A DNA stretch of 64,000 nt. Source: Arenicellales bacterium. Its GTDB lineage: Bacteria; Pseudomonadota; Gammaproteobacteria; Arenicellales; JAJDZL01. The stretch covers positions 372,001 to 436,000 of the forward strand of contig OX638343.1 of the NCBI GenBank assembly GCA_951813075.1. The letters are read 5' to 3'. This document shows positions 10,026 to 17,913 of this stretch, piece after piece. The notes under the pieces are model-generated. The model did no database searches. It saw nothing but the letters and a program-made list of their open reading frames with translations, and had not been told where the DNA came from. Numbering within the stretch: the first letter of the stretch is position 1; each line of letters begins with the position of its first letter. The position numbers and the translations under genes were made by a program.

Positions 10026-10583
10026 ATGAAAGAGATTCTGAAAGTTCATGGACCGAGTGGACAAATAGTCGGCGTCAGGCAGGTTGATTCGCCAAATTTT
10101 GATAATCGGCCGAAAGACGTTGAACCGGAAGCGATCATCATCCATTCGATCAGTCTGCCGCCCGGACAGTACGGCGGTACCGAAGTCGAGGACCTTTTCT
10201 GTAACCGATTGGACTGTCGGGCACATCCGTATTTTCGCGAACTCGAGAGCTTACGTGTGTCGGCACATTTTCTGATACGGCGCGACGGCGAAACAATCCA
10301 GTTCGTTTCATTGAACAAACGTGCATGGCATGCGGGCGTCTCTTTTTGTCTCGGACGCGAGAATGTCAATGACTTCTCCATCGGTATTGAACTGGAGGGC
10401 TGTGATGAAGATATATTCGAGGACAGTCAGTACGAATCTCTCAACGCGCTGATCAGGTTGCTCTTGGAACATTTCCCCGAAATTGGTTACGATAAGATAT
10501 TCGGTCATTCAGACATTGCGCCTGATCGGAAAACCGACCCTGGTCCGAACTTTATCTGGTCAAGGATTCGAGAGGCCGGTTGA
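10026..10583 (+). CDS. ampD: 1,6-anhydro-N-acetylmuramyl-L-alanine amidase
   Basis: AmpD is a cytoplasmic zinc amidase that cuts the stem peptide from anhydro-muropeptides during cell-wall recycling. Its activity normally keeps AmpR-controlled beta-lactamase low. The 185-residue protein has the expected ligands: His40 (IIHSISLPPG), His161 (GHSDIAP) and Asp171 (KTDPGPNF). Glu122 in SIGIELEG is the likely catalytic Glu, and the YGG, RVSAHF and RAWHAG motifs are also present. A TTG at 10011 is in frame, but ATG 10026 gives the normal N-terminus. It has no signal peptide. No ampE or ampR is adjacent, so regulation cannot be read from context. Confidence 0.95.
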   Translation: MKEILKVHGPSGQIVGVRQVDSPNFDNRPKDVEPEAIIIHSISLPPGQYGGTEVEDLFCNRLDCRAHPYFRELESLRVSAHFLIRRDGETIQFVSLNKRAWHAGVSFCLGRENVNDFSIGIELEGCDEDIFEDSQYESLNALIRLLLEHFPEIGYDKIFGHSDIAPDRKTDPGPNFIWSRIREAG

Positions 10584-10709
10584 AAAGTATGGCGAACTTG
10601 CTCATCAAATCCAGATACCGGATATCACGGAAAATTCTGGCTTCGAATGGAGTCCAAACGAGAATCACGGAGGGATCACCCCTCAACTTAAAAATATAGG
10701 AGTCAATCA

Positions 10710-11090
10710 ATGGATAAAGAACTATTCGAAAAAGGGCTGGCAATGCGAAAAGCTACACTCGGCGCTGAATATGTAGAGAAGAATCTGACAGCAGCAGACG
10801 ATTTCAATCGGCCGTTTCAGGAAGCGATGACACAGTGGTGCTGGGGTTTTGGCTGGGGAGACGAAGCGATAGATGCAAAAACCAGATCCATGATGAACCT
10901 TGCGATGATTGGGGCGCTGGGCAAGATGCATGAATGGGAAATACACTGTCGCGGCGCGTTGACCAATGGGGTGACGACAGAACAGATTCGGGCGATCATA
11001 CATGTAGTCGCAATTTATTGCGGAGTTCCCCAAGCCTTGGAGTGCTTTCGGGTGGCACGTGAAGTACTGGAAGAGGCGGGAAGACTATGA
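10710..11090 (+). CDS. Carboxymuconolactone decarboxylase family protein (PcaC-like)
   Basis: The 126-residue helical protein matches the PcaC type of the carboxymuconolactone decarboxylase/AhpD superfamily. It opens with MDKELFEKGLAMRK and carries FGWGDEAIDAKTRSMMNLA followed by a WEIHCRGALTNGVT helix and IIHVVAIYCGVPQALE. In the beta-ketoadipate pathway PcaC turns 4-carboxymuconolactone into the enol-lactone. No other protocatechuate gene is nearby, so the true role may differ. The start is supported by AGGAG eight bases upstream. There is no CxxC pair, so an AhpD-like peroxidase role is unlikely. Confidence 0.85.
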   Translation: MDKELFEKGLAMRKATLGAEYVEKNLTAADDFNRPFQEAMTQWCWGFGWGDEAIDAKTRSMMNLAMIGALGKMHEWEIHCRGALTNGVTTEQIRAIIHVVAIYCGVPQALECFRVAREVLEEAGRL

Positions 11091-11145
11091 CAATTGATTT
11101 GCCATAAATTACCTCAAAACAGAAACTCATCGAATTGTGACGGTG

Positions 11146-11721
11146 TCAATCGGTTTTCTTGAATTTTTTCTTGGTTCTATCGTGATCCCACAGTACGTCA
11201 CCATCGCCGCCTTTCAAGTTGATATAACGAGCGGCGACGAACAGCAAATCCGATAACCGGTTTACGTATTGTCTTGAATATTGGGAGACGTCCTCTTCTT
11301 TAGCAAGCGTTTGCAAACGTCGCTCAACCCGTCTGCAGACGGTTCTTGCGACATGACAGTGTGCCGCCGCTGGGACACCTCCGGGAAGTATGAACTCTTT
11401 AAGTGGTGAGAGTTCACCATTGAATTCATCCAAACAGTCTTCTAGAAATTTAACATTCTCAGCTGTCACTAACGCGTCGAATCCGGGAACTGCAAGTTCT
11501 CCGCCGATATCCAACAAATTATGCTGGACTCTGTTTAAACAACTGCGAATGTTATCAGGTAATTCGTTCGCTAATGTCACACCGATGGAGCTGTTAAGCT
11601 CATCCAGTTGACCGATCGCTTCAATGCGGTTGGAATCTTTTGCGACTCGGCTTCGATCTCCGAGTCCAGTCGATCCATCGTCACCCGTTCTGGTGTAAAT
11701 TTTCGAAAGTCGGTGTCCCAT
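11146..11721 (-). CDS. PduO-type ATP:cob(I)alamin adenosyltransferase
   Basis: The enzyme adds the 5'-deoxyadenosyl group of ATP to cob(I)alamin to make adenosylcobalamin. The N-terminus contains the ATP-binding TRTGDDGSTGLGDR motif near residues 10-23, followed by RIEAIGQLDELNS. The later CHVARTVCRRVERR and RLSDLLFVAAR motifs are typical of PduO and human MMAB. Length, 191 residues, is normal. It is convergent with the PcaC-like gene and stands alone. No cobalamin riboswitch was recognised upstream. Its product could serve adenosylcobalamin enzymes elsewhere; MttB-type systems use a methylcorrinoid instead. Confidence 0.93.
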   Translation of the reverse strand: MGHRLSKIYTRTGDDGSTGLGDRSRVAKDSNRIEAIGQLDELNSSIGVTLANELPDNIRSCLNRVQHNLLDIGGELAVPGFDALVTAENVKFLEDCLDEFNGELSPLKEFILPGGVPAAAHCHVARTVCRRVERRLQTLAKEEDVSQYSRQYVNRLSDLLFVAARYINLKGGDGDVLWDHDRTKKKFKKTD

Positions 11722-11818
11722 AGCTATATTATTGAATTGCAGGAATCGTCAGAATGAAGAGTCAAATTTTACCTCAAACAAGTTTTATTCTATTTAAGAA
11801 TACGGCGTCATCAATCCG

Positions 11819-11903
11819 TAATCATGTCCAAATTGGCAGTCAGTAAAATCAAGCGTGCAGCGGTTCAATATTCGCAACTAACCGTTGGGGGAAAATCCAT
11901 GCC
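11819..11903. repeat. Diverged dispersed repeat, copy C
   Basis: By eye this stretch aligns with 12685-12816 and, less well, with 19205-19320. The shared core reads approximately ATCAAGCnTGnAGCnGTTCA here, followed by CAAC-AACC-GTTG and AATCCATGC. Copies C and A lie in the same orientation on either side of the Uma2 gene. Function is unknown; a decayed insertion-sequence end or other mobile scar is the simplest reading. Confidence 0.45.
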
Positions 11904-12000
11904 AGATAACGCTTGACGGTCGACTTTAAGGAAAATCCACCGCCTCATGCCATGCGGATGAAACAGTTCGAGACTTCAGAATTGTTGCTGATTGTTTGGC

Positions 12001-12654
12001 TCAACTCTGCCCGGGAAGTTCCATTGATGGCTGACCCACTGACTCTGATTCCGGTGCAGATTTATGTAGTATATGTGGTACCCACAAATCACCGAGATCA
12101 AAACTGATCGCGTCAAACGGCGGCAGCGAAACAGATTCGTCGTCGAACAGGGAGTCAATCAATGCCCACTGTTTGTCTCGCAATGCGTATGCTTCCAATG
12201 AACGCGCCTCAGGGTCGACAAGCCACAGATGATTGACACCAGCCCGGGCGTAGATTGCATTCTTACTGCCAAGGTCGAGCTTTCGCGTCGATGGTGAAAG
12301 CACCTCACATACCCAGTCCGGAGCCAACGTAAAGTAAGCTACGTCTGGATATTCAGGCAATCGTTCACGACGCCAACCTGCCCGGTCGGGCACCACGATG
12401 TCATCGCCCAGATGGAGTTCAGGTTCGAATAGAATCCACCAACCGCCAGGTCCGCTGTCACCAAAGTGAAAAGGTGGATTGATACGTCCTCCAAGACCGG
12501 AACTGGCCAAAGCATGGGGTGGTGTCGGTCTCGGGTGCGTATATAACGTGCCGTCGACAACTTCGGCGACCATGTGGGGTGGCGCATCCAGCACATCCTG
12601 ATAGGTCGCGTATGTTGAATTTTTTTCAGTTGCTGTGGCGTCGGGTCTTTTCAT
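12001..12654 (-). CDS. Uma2 family (DUF820) PD-(D/E)XK-fold protein
   Basis: The 217-residue protein belongs to the Uma2/DUF820 group of restriction-endonuclease-fold proteins, whose biological role is poorly known. Visible family features are an N-terminal TYQDVLDAPPHMVAEVVDG segment, the FEPELHLGDDIVVPDRAGWR strand-turn, the ExLSPSTRxxDxxxK motif (VCEVLSPSTRKLDLGSK) and GVNHLWLVDPEARSLEAY. The PD...E.K-like residues needed for the nuclease fold therefore appear intact. The gene stands between two copies of a diverged repeat and next to a broken HerA-like ATPase, which suggests transfer. The C-terminal 20 or so residues are low in conserved features. Confidence 0.85.
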   Translation of the reverse strand: MKRPDATATEKNSTYATYQDVLDAPPHMVAEVVDGTLYTHPRPTPPHALASSGLGGRINPPFHFGDSGPGGWWILFEPELHLGDDIVVPDRAGWRRERLPEYPDVAYFTLAPDWVCEVLSPSTRKLDLGSKNAIYARAGVNHLWLVDPEARSLEAYALRDKQWALIDSLFDDESVSLPPFDAISFDLGDLWVPHILHKSAPESESVGQPSMELPGQS

Positions 12655-12684
12655 CGTATTTTGATTCTTGGCGAGAGTATTGAT

Positions 12685-12816
12685 TTTAGTTCATCGGTGC
12701 TTAGCGAATCAAATTACACCACCTTCAGATCATAGACGACGTCCTGATCGGTATTCAGCAATATCAAGCCTGTAGCAGTTCATAATTGGTAGCAAACCAG
12801 TAGCGAGAATCCCATG
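12685..12816. repeat. Diverged dispersed repeat, copy A
   Basis: This copy overlaps the 3' end of the HerA-like pseudogene and ends just upstream of the Uma2 start. It shares TTTAGT-CAT-GGT-CTT-G-GAATCAAAT and ATTCAGC-AT-TCAAGCCT with copy B at 19205-19320, and the ATCAAGC...GTTCA core with copy C at 11819-11903. In copy B the same sequence directly follows an IS1634-type transposase remnant. Confidence 0.5.
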
Positions 12817-13357
12817 CTCATCGCACATGATCACGATCGGGTGGCGTTTATCTTTCTGGGTCCATAGGCTCGCTGAGAAGATGATCCGTACCGCCAGACT
12901 CACCATCAACGGTAATACGTCCGACGGTACCTCTGAGAAGTCGATGATCTTGATTCCGCCAGAATTATCGTTCTGTGCCGCACGACCAGTTGAGATGACA
13001 TGAACCATGCGCTCAAGCCAATTCATTTCCATGTATTCTGCTGGAGGCTGAAACAAGAATGCTAGGCGACGATCATTTCGTTTGGCCTCCAACCTACCGA
13101 TCAAACGGCTCAATTTACCGTAGCATGGCCCTTGTATTTCACGGTTGCTCGCGCCTGTAATCATCTGCTCGTCAAGATTTTTCAATTCAGTTTATTCGGC
13201 GTAGATGTCGAATTGAACTGGGTAGATTCGCGATTTGATCCAGCAATCGAGCCGTCGTCCAAGATTTTCCAGCCCCGGTGCTACCGACAACAACCGCATG
13301 TCGCTGATACAAATTATTGCCATGAGCTAAGCCACGGCTTGCTTTTCCTGAAGTTCA
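12730..13357 (-). pseudogene. Broken HerA-like (DUF87) ATPase gene
   Basis: Reading the minus strand in three pieces recovers a HerA/DUF87-type ATPase. The first piece contains LYQRHAVVVGSTGAGKSW, whose Walker A GSTGAGKS is encoded at 13285-13262. A frameshift near 13225 leads into FDIYAE, resembling the FDIHGEY motif of HerA proteins, followed by a TAA at 13194-13192. The same frame then runs through RLEAKRNDRRLAFLF and GGIKIIDFSEVP to the Walker B-like IVIMCDE. After that the normal DEAH continuation is lost where repeat copy A begins. Intact HerA-type ATPases translocate DNA, often with NurA-type nucleases or in defence islands. The frameshift, stop and lost C-terminus make this copy non-functional. 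Confidence 0.75.
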
Positions 13358-13939
13358 ACATTCCGGCCGTTGCGGGCTAGTCGCTGACTCTTGTCGGCTT
13401 AGCTGATGCAACCCTGATAAGCCCCATCCCGCAAGTGCAAGTGCAATGCCGGAGTTCACGGCCCGAACAGTGTTCCAGAACTGCCACGGGGCTGAGTAAT
13501 CTTGCCACGCTTCCCTCGCCTGAGCGGTATCCAGCGGCATCCCGACCGAGGCCAGAACCTCGTTCAACGGCACGTTGACGGTTATCGTCGGAACCATGGC
13601 CCCCAGAACGTACAGGAGACCGGCCAGGGTGAAGCAGATTGCAGCCCGCCGCTCCCGAACTCTCAAGGCAGCTAGCGCAGTGAAAATCAACAGGACAGGT
13701 GTACCGAAAAAGGTCGGAGCGAACACCCAATTACGCACACTCGCATTCATGGCCTGCATGGCGGCTACCGCGACCTTGGGGTCCGCCGTGTCCAGCCCCC
13801 ACATGGTCGAGCAAACCCAAGCGAAAAAGAAGCCAAACATGGCGCCGGTAAGGATGAGCGACAGGAGGGCCAGCAGCGTCCCAATGCGAGCAATGTTAAC
13901 CAGATTGTTCTCGTTTGGAGCAAACTCTTTGTCGATCAT
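13355..13939 (-). CDS. DUF1772 / anthrone-oxygenase-like integral membrane protein
   Basis: The 194-residue protein has four predicted membrane segments: about residues 15-42, 70-92, 98-118 and 160-180. This is the pattern of DUF1772 (anthrone oxygenase-like) proteins, with the typical NWVFAPTFFGTP segment after helix 1 and a PLNEVLAS loop after helix 3. Its role in bacteria is not established. The gene is clearly richer in G+C than its surroundings: two hand-counted lines give about 58 and 68 percent against about 40 percent in purL. That suggests recent acquisition. Its TGA stop lies at the edge of the HerA-like pseudogene, in the same reading frame. Confidence 0.75.
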   Translation of the reverse strand: MIDKEFAPNENNLVNIARIGTLLALLSLILTGAMFGFFFAWVCSTMWGLDTADPKVAVAAMQAMNASVRNWVFAPTFFGTPVLLIFTALAALRVRERRAAICFTLAGLLYVLGAMVPTITVNVPLNEVLASVGMPLDTAQAREAWQDYSAPWQFWNTVRAVNSGIALALAGWGLSGLHQLSRQESATSPQRPEC

Positions 13940-14871
13940 TTCGCTTTCGTCGAGATCTCGGTTGTTCAGTTTGCGGGTGATTTAGACTACCAAACCAATC
14001 TGATGCTGGCCAGGCTTACTGCTCTGGAGGATAACAAGGCGATTGACTTGGAGGCGTTTCGATTCGACCAGGCGAAATCGGTGGTAATCGGTGCTATTGT
14101 AGGTGCGGGTGCGAATCTTTCAAATGAACATGTGGGTGATTGTAATGAAATCCGACATTGATCAAGAATATTGTTACTTTCAGGGGCACTACATTCGTCA
14201 GAATCACCCGCAGGAAAATCAGTTCTCCATGAAAACAATAGATTGAAAAATTCAGCGATACACGGATACGTGGTGCATCCAGGCGATATACATCTGCCCC
14301 TCAGCCCCGGTGCTGATGCGCTTCCTTTCGCCGACCTGTAGCGTTATCCTTCTCAATCGGATAGGCACTGAAGATTCAATTACCTGCATATAGAGTGGGT
14401 GTTAATTGACAATACTCAATTTTTCTCCCACCCGTGCCGGATTACCTAGCTAGTGTAATTGATTTTGTACAAATTCCTTAGAGCCGTTTCCTCCTGAAAC
14501 TACATTCAATCTATCGTTTAATTTTCAGACGCCATAATGCAGTCGCATGTTTTGAACAAAACCAATTTTGATTTGATTGTAAAGACACTACTAGACAAAA
14601 CTACACGAAGTTCTTGTCTGTTAACCTAATGGGTAGTATTCAACTCCTCGTTAACCGTCGCTTTTCAAGATTGCAGTTCTTCTGAAGTGCCTATACAGAT
14701 AGGTCTGTCTACCAAAATCACAGCTATCAGACCTGAATTCGTAGTGTCGTCGACCATTTGGAACCAAATATTGCAAATTCATCGCATCCATTGCCTTTTA
14801 GTTGCACGCTACTTTACCCGCAAAAAACTTTCTCTATCATTGGTTCATATTCATCCAATGAGGAGTAAAAA
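13940..14871. other. Gene-poor stretch with one unassigned open frame and a candidate leader hairpin
   Basis: I see no convincing complete gene here. A plus-strand open frame from about 13927 to 14161 reads through NLMLARLTALEDNKAIDLEA and VVIGAIVGAGANLSNE without a clear start. It may be the relic of a coding region, but I do not recognise it. From about 14230 the sequence becomes A+T-rich with scattered stops in all frames. Promoter elements for the DUF2141 operon should lie in the last few hundred bases. Confidence 0.4.
14838..14865 (+). promoter_or_regulatory. Inverted repeat abutting the DUF2141 ribosome-binding site
   Basis: CATTGG (14838-14843) and CCAATG (14855-14860) form a 6-bp inverted repeat with an 11-base spacer, immediately followed by AGGAG (14861-14865) and the ATG at 14872. 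It could fold in the mRNA next to the ribosome-binding site or act as a protein-binding operator. It is short, so chance cannot be excluded. Confidence 0.35.
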
Positions 14872-15303
14872 ATGCGAAAAAACAAATTAATGTTAATCTT
14901 GACTGTTCTATTTTTCACGACATGGGCACCGGCTGGACTAGCTGAATCTCTCACCATCATCATCGAGAACATTGAAGTGGCAGAGGGGAAAATTATGATT
15001 CAAGTTATGTCTGGAGAAGAGGAATTTTTGGGTTCAAACGATCCCATCACGACCGTGTTAATGCGCGCTAGGCCTGAAGAAATGAGATTTTCGACCTCGA
15101 ACCTGCCGACTGGCGAATATGCCATCCGTGTCATGCACGACATCAACGACAACAACGAACTGGATGTCAACTATGTGGGATTGCCAAAGGAACCCTACGC
15201 ATTCTCCAACAATGCATCCGGTAATTTTGGCCCACCCGAATGGGAGGATGTCAAATTTGCTTTACATGGCTCCGTCACACAGAAGATTCAATTAGTTCAT
15301 TGA
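14872..15303 (+). CDS. Secreted DUF2141 domain protein
   Basis: The 143-residue protein begins with a lysine-bearing n-region and a hydrophobic core (LMLILTVLFF) that ends in AGLAES, a good Sec signal peptide cleaved near residue 24. The rest is a small beta-rich DUF2141 domain. It has the family features LTIIIENI, LPTGEYAIRVMHDINDNNEL and GLPKEPYAFSNNA near residues 80-115. The molecular function of DUF2141 is unknown. Such proteins are periplasmic or cell-surface. The stop overlaps the start of the carotenoid-oxygenase gene (TGATG at 15301-15305), and AGGAG precedes its own ATG, so it is the first gene of a four-gene operon. Confidence 0.88.
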   Translation: MRKNKLMLILTVLFFTTWAPAGLAESLTIIIENIEVAEGKIMIQVMSGEEEFLGSNDPITTVLMRARPEEMRFSTSNLPTGEYAIRVMHDINDNNELDVNYVGLPKEPYAFSNNASGNFGPPEWEDVKFALHGSVTQKIQLVH

Positions 15304-16841
15304 TGTTATTTACCATGAACCGTCGCTACTTTCTAAAATTAAGTGCCGCCAGTTTGGGCTCGGGTGCGCTGCAGATGGCAGGTCTTAGCATCGCTCAACA
15401 AGTGAACAGTGCATCCTGGCAAATGAAATTCAAAACAGCACTGAAAGAAAACCCTTGGCTCGCTATTTACCAGACTGCAGCCAATGAAGCATTTGCAAGT
15501 CGTGCTGAAGTCGTCGGACACTGGCCTAAAGAACTAAAAGGAGTTCTATATCGCAATGGTCCAGCTCGACACGAAATCGGAGATTTCCGTTATCACCACT
15601 GGTTTGATGGCGATGGAATGATTCAGGCGTTCGAGATTTCAGCGGATGGCATCACTCACAAAGCTAAGATGATTCGCACCCACAAGTTCAAAAGTGAAAA
15701 GGTTGCTGGTCACGCCCTATATCCAGGTTTTGGAACTCTGCCTCCAGAGCAAATTCCCATCACTGACCCTGACTCAATGAATACCGCAAATATCAGCGTA
15801 CTGCCACATCACAACAAACTGCTGGCACTGTGGGAAGGTGGCTCTCCCTGGGAAATCGATCCCGATACTCTTGAAACCCGTGGCATCCATCATTTTACAG
15901 AACACACTGCTGGTGTTCCTTTCTCAGCGCATCCACGCATAGAACCAGATGGCACGCTGTGGAATTTCGGTTATCTTTCAGGTGCAAGATTGATCGTATT
16001 TTGGCATCTGAACCGTAATGGAAAACTACTTAATATCGGCAAGATCAAATCTGACCCAATTAGTATGCCACATGATTTCGTTGTGACATCAAGGCACATT
16101 ATTCTGATGATTCCACCGCTGAACTTTGAACCCAGTCAGCACTCGTCATTTCTTGATGCGCATCAGTGGCAGCCGGACAAGCCGACGCGCATTCTGGTTG
16201 TAGATAAATACGATTTTTCCAAGTACCGTTGGTTGGAATTACCAAGTCAATGGATCTTTCATTTTGGCAATGGCTGGGAAGATTCTGCGGGTATCATCCG
16301 CTTCGATGGCGCCAGATACATTGACCCGTCAATAATGATCAACACATTTCGCGATGTCATGCGGGGTGTGACTCCGCTGGCCAATTTTAGTCGCCAGCAT
16401 CAGTACCAAATTGATACGAGAAAATGGTCAATTAGCGAGGCGCCGATACTACCGTCAGATATTCTTACCGAGTTTCCGGTGATTGATCCGCGAGTCAGCA
16501 CCCGACGCTACAGCAGACTAATCATGCTTTGCACCAACAAAAACCAACCGGCTCTACATGGTCATCTCAACGGGGTCTGCAGTTTCAATTTGGATTCCGG
16601 TAAACATAATAGCTATTACTATCCAGATACACAGATTCCCGAAGAACACCTGTTCGTAGCAAAACCCGGTAGCAAACCGGAAAGCGGAGGCTGGGTTATC
16701 GGAACATCTCACGATTGGGAAAAGAATAAAACCAACTTGAACGTATTCGATGTTGAGACGATAGATGCAGGTCCAATTGCAATTGCAACGGTACCGTATG
16801 CATTGCCATTTGGCTTACACGGGAAATTTGTAGAGAATTAA
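15303..16841 (+). CDS. Carotenoid oxygenase (RPE65/CCD) family protein with Tat signal
   Basis: Members of this family use a 4-His Fe(II) centre to cleave polyene double bonds in carotenoids, apocarotenoids or lignin stilbenes. The 512-residue protein contains YRHHWFDGDGMIQAF-like text (HHWFDGDGM) near residue 98, HPRIEPDGTLWNFGY, MPHDFVVT, FHFGNGWED and a terminal LHGKFV. These supply the expected conserved His positions. The N-terminus has a twin-arginine motif, NRRYFLKLS, before a hydrophobic stretch, so it is probably exported folded. ATG 15303 overlaps the upstream stop; ATG 15315 is an alternative. The sensor kinase starts four bases after its stop. Periplasmic location is unusual for carotenoid oxygenases. 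Substrate is unknown. Confidence 0.88.
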   Translation: MLFTMNRRYFLKLSAASLGSGALQMAGLSIAQQVNSASWQMKFKTALKENPWLAIYQTAANEAFASRAEVVGHWPKELKGVLYRNGPARHEIGDFRYHHWFDGDGMIQAFEISADGITHKAKMIRTHKFKSEKVAGHALYPGFGTLPPEQIPITDPDSMNTANISVLPHHNKLLALWEGGSPWEIDPDTLETRGIHHFTEHTAGVPFSAHPRIEPDGTLWNFGYLSGARLIVFWHLNRNGKLLNIGKIKSDPISMPHDFVVTSRHIILMIPPLNFEPSQHSSFLDAHQWQPDKPTRILVVDKYDFSKYRWLELPSQWIFHFGNGWEDSAGIIRFDGARYIDPSIMINTFRDVMRGVTPLANFSRQHQYQIDTRKWSISEAPILPSDILTEFPVIDPRVSTRRYSRLIMLCTNKNQPALHGHLNGVCSFNLDSGKHNSYYYPDTQIPEEHLFVAKPGSKPESGGWVIGTSHDWEKNKTNLNVFDVETIDAGPIAIATVPYALPFGLHGKFVEN

Positions 16842-16845
16842 CAGT

Positions 16846-17913
16846 ATGCAAAAATTGCGAAGAAAATTAATTTACCTAGGTTTCACAGGTTTATTTTGTC
16901 TCGCGATCGGACTGCTGCTCTGGTATCTAGGGATTACGGAGTCAGCTTGGATTTCAATACTCATTTCTTTGTGTATCGGTTGGTCAATCAATCTTACCTT
17001 CATTCTGGCCGAGAAATTAATCGCTCAGTATATGCCCGCTTATTTGGTACCCATACCCTTAACCGCGTTTGGATTGACTATCGGACTGTTGATTTCCGGG
17101 AGTATTTTATTCCGTGAGCCACTAAATTTTTTCACCGACAATTATCTAGCGTTAATAATCGGTGTGTTTTTCTCCATTGTCGGCGTGGCAATATTTAGTA
17201 CGCATTACAAATTGCTATCCGCACGGGCAGAACTCGCCAAGGCGGAAGCTCAAAGACAAGCTCAGCAAAAACTACTGCTGGAAACGGAACTAAAACTGCT
17301 ACAAGCACAAATAGAACCTCACTTTCTATTTAATACGCTCTCCAACATTGTCGGACTGATTCGCCAAACTCCAGAAGCAGCGGAACAAAGTCTGCTGAAT
17401 TTAACCACTCTGCTTCGCTATTCACTGCAGAGCACGCGTAAAGCCTTAGTCGCCCTAGAAGAGGAATTGAACTTTGTTCGTGCTTACCTTGATATTCAGT
17501 CCATTCGTATTCCAGAGCGTCTGCAGTATGAATTCCGTCCCTCAGGATTGCTTGAAGGAAATTCAGCGCAAGATTCGATTCGACAATTACAACTACCGCC
17601 GCTCCTGTTGCAGCCGATTGTAGAAAATTCCATAGTTCACGGTATCGAGCCTTCAGAATCCGGAGGACAGGTGGTCATCGAAGTCAGTTTAAGGAATAAT
17701 AAATTGATAATAACCATCACCGATACCGGTGTCAGCATATCCGAACATGCGCCCAGTGCAAAGAACAATGATTTATCCGGGACTGGTCTTGGCAACGTGC
17801 GCCAACGCCTGCACGCCTCATATGGGGATGCCGCAAACATGACGATTTCCGAGAATTCTCCCTGTGGCGTAGTCGTCCAACTGTCAATTCCCGTAAATAA
17901 CGATGAACACTAA
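16846..17913 (+). CDS. LytS/AlgZ-type sensor histidine kinase
   Basis: The 355-residue kinase has four membrane helices in the first 120 residues (about 8-28, 36-58, 68-89, 98-118) with very short loops. A coiled coil follows at about 123-155. Next comes a His_kinase (PF06580) domain whose phosphoacceptor is His159 in EPHFLFN. The C-terminal ATPase half shows LLQPIVENSIVHGIE (N box) and GTGLGNVRQRL (G box). There is no large periplasmic sensor domain, so the signal is likely sensed in or near the membrane. Its stop lies 11 bases inside the response-regulator gene, so the two form a cognate pair. Placement behind the carotenoid-oxygenase gene suggests a linked signal or target. Confidence 0.93.
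   Translation: MQKLRRKLIYLGFTGLFCLAIGLLLWYLGITESAWISILISLCIGWSINLTFILAEKLIAQYMPAYLVPIPLTAFGLTIGLLISGSILFREPLNFFTDNYLALIIGVFFSIVGVAIFSTHYKLLSARAELAKAEAQRQAQQKLLLETELKLLQAQIEPHFLFNTLSNIVGLIRQTPEAAEQSLLNLTTLLRYSLQSTRKALVALEEELNFVRAYLDIQSIRIPERLQYEFRPSGLLEGNSAQDSIRQLQLPPLLLQPIVENSIVHGIEPSESGGQVVIEVSLRNNKLIITITDTGVSISEHAPSAKNNDLSGTGLGNVRQRLHASYGDAANMTISENSPCGVVVQLSIPVNNDEH

Noticed and set aside
11722-11818. Cobalamin riboswitch for the adenosyltransferase
   Set aside because: No recognisable B12-box-like core upstream of the gene.
13987-14238. 83-residue minus-strand frame
   Set aside because: Ser/Ala-rich composition, no ribosome-binding site, and it lies opposite the more protein-like plus-strand frame.
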